Of a stretch of DNA of 15,696 nucleotides, positions 14,668 through 15,696 are shown in pieces. A program made the translations under genes and the position numbers. The notes below the pieces were generated by a model. The model saw only the letters and a program-made list of their open reading frames with translations, ran no database searches and was not told the DNA's origin. This DNA comes from Hydrogenophaga sp. GTDB taxonomy: Bacteria > Pseudomonadota > Gammaproteobacteria > Burkholderiales > Burkholderiaceae_C. The DNA is taken from NCBI GenBank assembly GCA_030684755.1, contig JAUXXN010000404.1, forward strand, positions 1 through 15,696, read 5' to 3'. The stretch's first letter is position 1. Every line of letters begins with the position of its first letter.

Positions 14668-15696
14668 ATGGCCACACTGATACCAGCGATAGGGAGTTGC
14701 GTTGCGCGCATGACCTCTGGCGAGCGCCGCACCGCCGAGCGGTTTGAGCAAAAACTGGACGACGACTACCTGCTTTGGTACGACGTGGCGGTGGGGCCTA
14801 AGCACCAGCACCCCGACTTTGTGGTCATGCACCCGCGCCGGGGCATTCTCATTTTGGAGGTGAAAGACTTCCGGCTCTCCACCCTCATTCAGGCCAACAA
14901 ACAAACCTGGGACATCCACGGCGACGCTGGCCCCAAAACCATTCCCAACCCGCTGGAACAGGCCCGGCAATACGCCCACCAAGTGGTGAACGCGCTGGAG
15001 CGCGACCCGCAACTGGTGCAGCCCGAAGGCCGCCACCAAGGCAAGCTGGCGTTTCCATGGAGCTACGGCGTGGTGCTGCCCAACATCACCCGCGCACAGT
15101 TTGACAAAGCCGAACTCCACAACGCCATAGAGCCGCACCGCGTGGTGTGCCAAGACGAAATGCTGGAGGCTGTGGAGCCCGAGGCGCTGCAATGCCGCCT
15201 GTGGGACATGTTCCCTTATCTGATCGGCGGCGTCATGTCGCTGCCGCAACTGGACCGCGTGCGCTGGATCATGTTCCCCGAAGTGCGGGTGGCCGTGCCC
15301 GGCACATTGAACCTGTTTGACCCTGCCGACGAAGAGGCCGACCTGCCCAGCATCATGCGGGTGATGGACATTCAACAAGAGCAACTGGCGCGCAGCCTGG
15401 GCGACGGGCACCGCGTCATCCACGGCGTGGCCGGTTCGGGCAAAACGATGCTGCTGGCCTACCGCGCCGAGCACCTGGCCAAGGCGGTCAACCCCAAAAA
15501 CGCCGCCGCCAGCAAACCCATCCTCATGCTGTGCTACAACGAGCCGCTGGCCAAGCAGCTCGCCCATGTGATGGCCGCCAAAGGCATTGCCGACCGCGTG
15601 CACGCCGTGCACTTCCACAAATGGTGCTATGCGCAGCTCAAGGCCTTTGGTCAGACTCTTCCCGCCAACAACCAGTCGGTGAAAGACAAGATGGCC
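14668..15696 (+). CDS. NERD nuclease domain - SF1 helicase protein, N-terminal part
   Basis: The gene runs off the window end after 343 codons. The N-terminus (MATLIPAIGSCVARMTSGER) and the stretch PDFVVMHPRRGILILEVKDF (49-68) form a NERD domain. Asp50, Glu64 and Lys66 make up the PD-(D/E)xK-like nuclease triad. After a linker, MDIQQEQLARSLGDG (233-247) resembles the Q-motif of SF1 (UvrD/Rep-like) helicases, followed by Walker A GVAGSGKT (253-260) and LMLCYNEPLAKQL (287-299), motif Ia. Helicase motifs II-VI must lie beyond the window. NERD-helicases are predicted DNA-processing enzymes, frequent in accessory and defence-like regions. ATG 14668 was chosen over the internal ATG 14710 because MATLIPAIGS extends the family-like N-terminus; GGAA lies five bases upstream. 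Confidence 0.88.
   Translation, partial: MATLIPAIGSCVARMTSGERRTAERFEQKLDDDYLLWYDVAVGPKHQHPDFVVMHPRRGILILEVKDFRLSTLIQANKQTWDIHGDAGPKTIPNPLEQARQYAHQVVNALERDPQLVQPEGRHQGKLAFPWSYGVVLPNITRAQFDKAELHNAIEPHRVVCQDEMLEAVEPEALQCRLWDMFPYLIGGVMSLPQLDRVRWIMFPEVRVAVPGTLNLFDPADEEADLPSIMRVMDIQQEQLARSLGDGHRVIHGVAGSGKTMLLAYRAEHLAKAVNPKNAAASKPILMLCYNEPLAKQLAHVMAAKGIADRVHAVHFHKWCYAQLKAFGQTLPANNQSVKDKMA

Noticed and set aside
14344..15618. 424-codon open frame on the minus strand opposite the NERD-helicase
   Set aside because: The plus frame carries clear NERD and Walker A motifs; the minus frame is His-, Gln- and Val-rich with no motifs.

Overview
This window reads as chromosomal DNA of a GC-rich betaproteobacterium, most likely from the Comamonadaceae (Hydrogenophaga/Acidovorax/Rhodoferax type). 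The call rests on strong G/C third-position bias, a Bug-type tricarboxylate-binding protein, and a housekeeping-like mix of fadD, PsiE, a YghU-type GST and a holin-4 family membrane protein. It is inference from gene style, not a database match.

Left part (1-4348). The window opens inside a Bug solute-binding protein gene. Next comes a decayed EAL-domain (c-di-GMP phosphodiesterase) remnant that carries an in-frame stop and an internal deletion. A minus-strand block follows: fadD (long-chain acyl-CoA ligase), then a bile acid:sodium symporter-like carrier 36 bp downstream, then a PsiE-family membrane protein. A TetR-type palindrome lies just upstream of fadD, so fatty-acid-responsive control of the fadD/carrier unit is plausible.

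Middle part (4192-11701). A recognisable sigma70-like promoter drives a secreted or membrane-anchored serine beta-lactamase-family hydrolase. It converges on an exported FG-GAP/VCBS-repeat protein across a 14-bp tandem repeat. Next are a YghU/YfcG-like glutathione S-transferase, a large unrecognised membrane protein with an N-terminal EF-hand and CxxC/CxC cysteines (minus strand), a divergently placed alpha/beta hydrolase of the haloperoxidase type with a glycine-zipper N-terminal extension, and a small exported protein of unknown function.

Right part (11794-15696). This part is more accessory in character. A four-helix holin-4 family protein is followed by a MmyB-type XRE regulator divergent from a small membrane protein, with a perfect 11-bp inverted repeat between them. 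The regulator/membrane-protein pair is bracketed by two identical 19-bp direct repeats of a GGGGTCAG-type motif. One copy has become the coding tail of a lower-GC membrane protein. A nucleotidyltransferase (MNT) fragment lacking its catalytic DxD follows. The window then runs off the end inside a NERD nuclease-helicase gene, a type often found in defence or accessory regions.

No rRNA, tRNA, CRISPR array or intact transposase was seen. I did not find a complete new system. The most worthwhile leads are the EF-hand/cysteine membrane protein, the glycine-zipper hydrolase fusion, and the repeat-bracketed right end with MNT debris next to the NERD-helicase.
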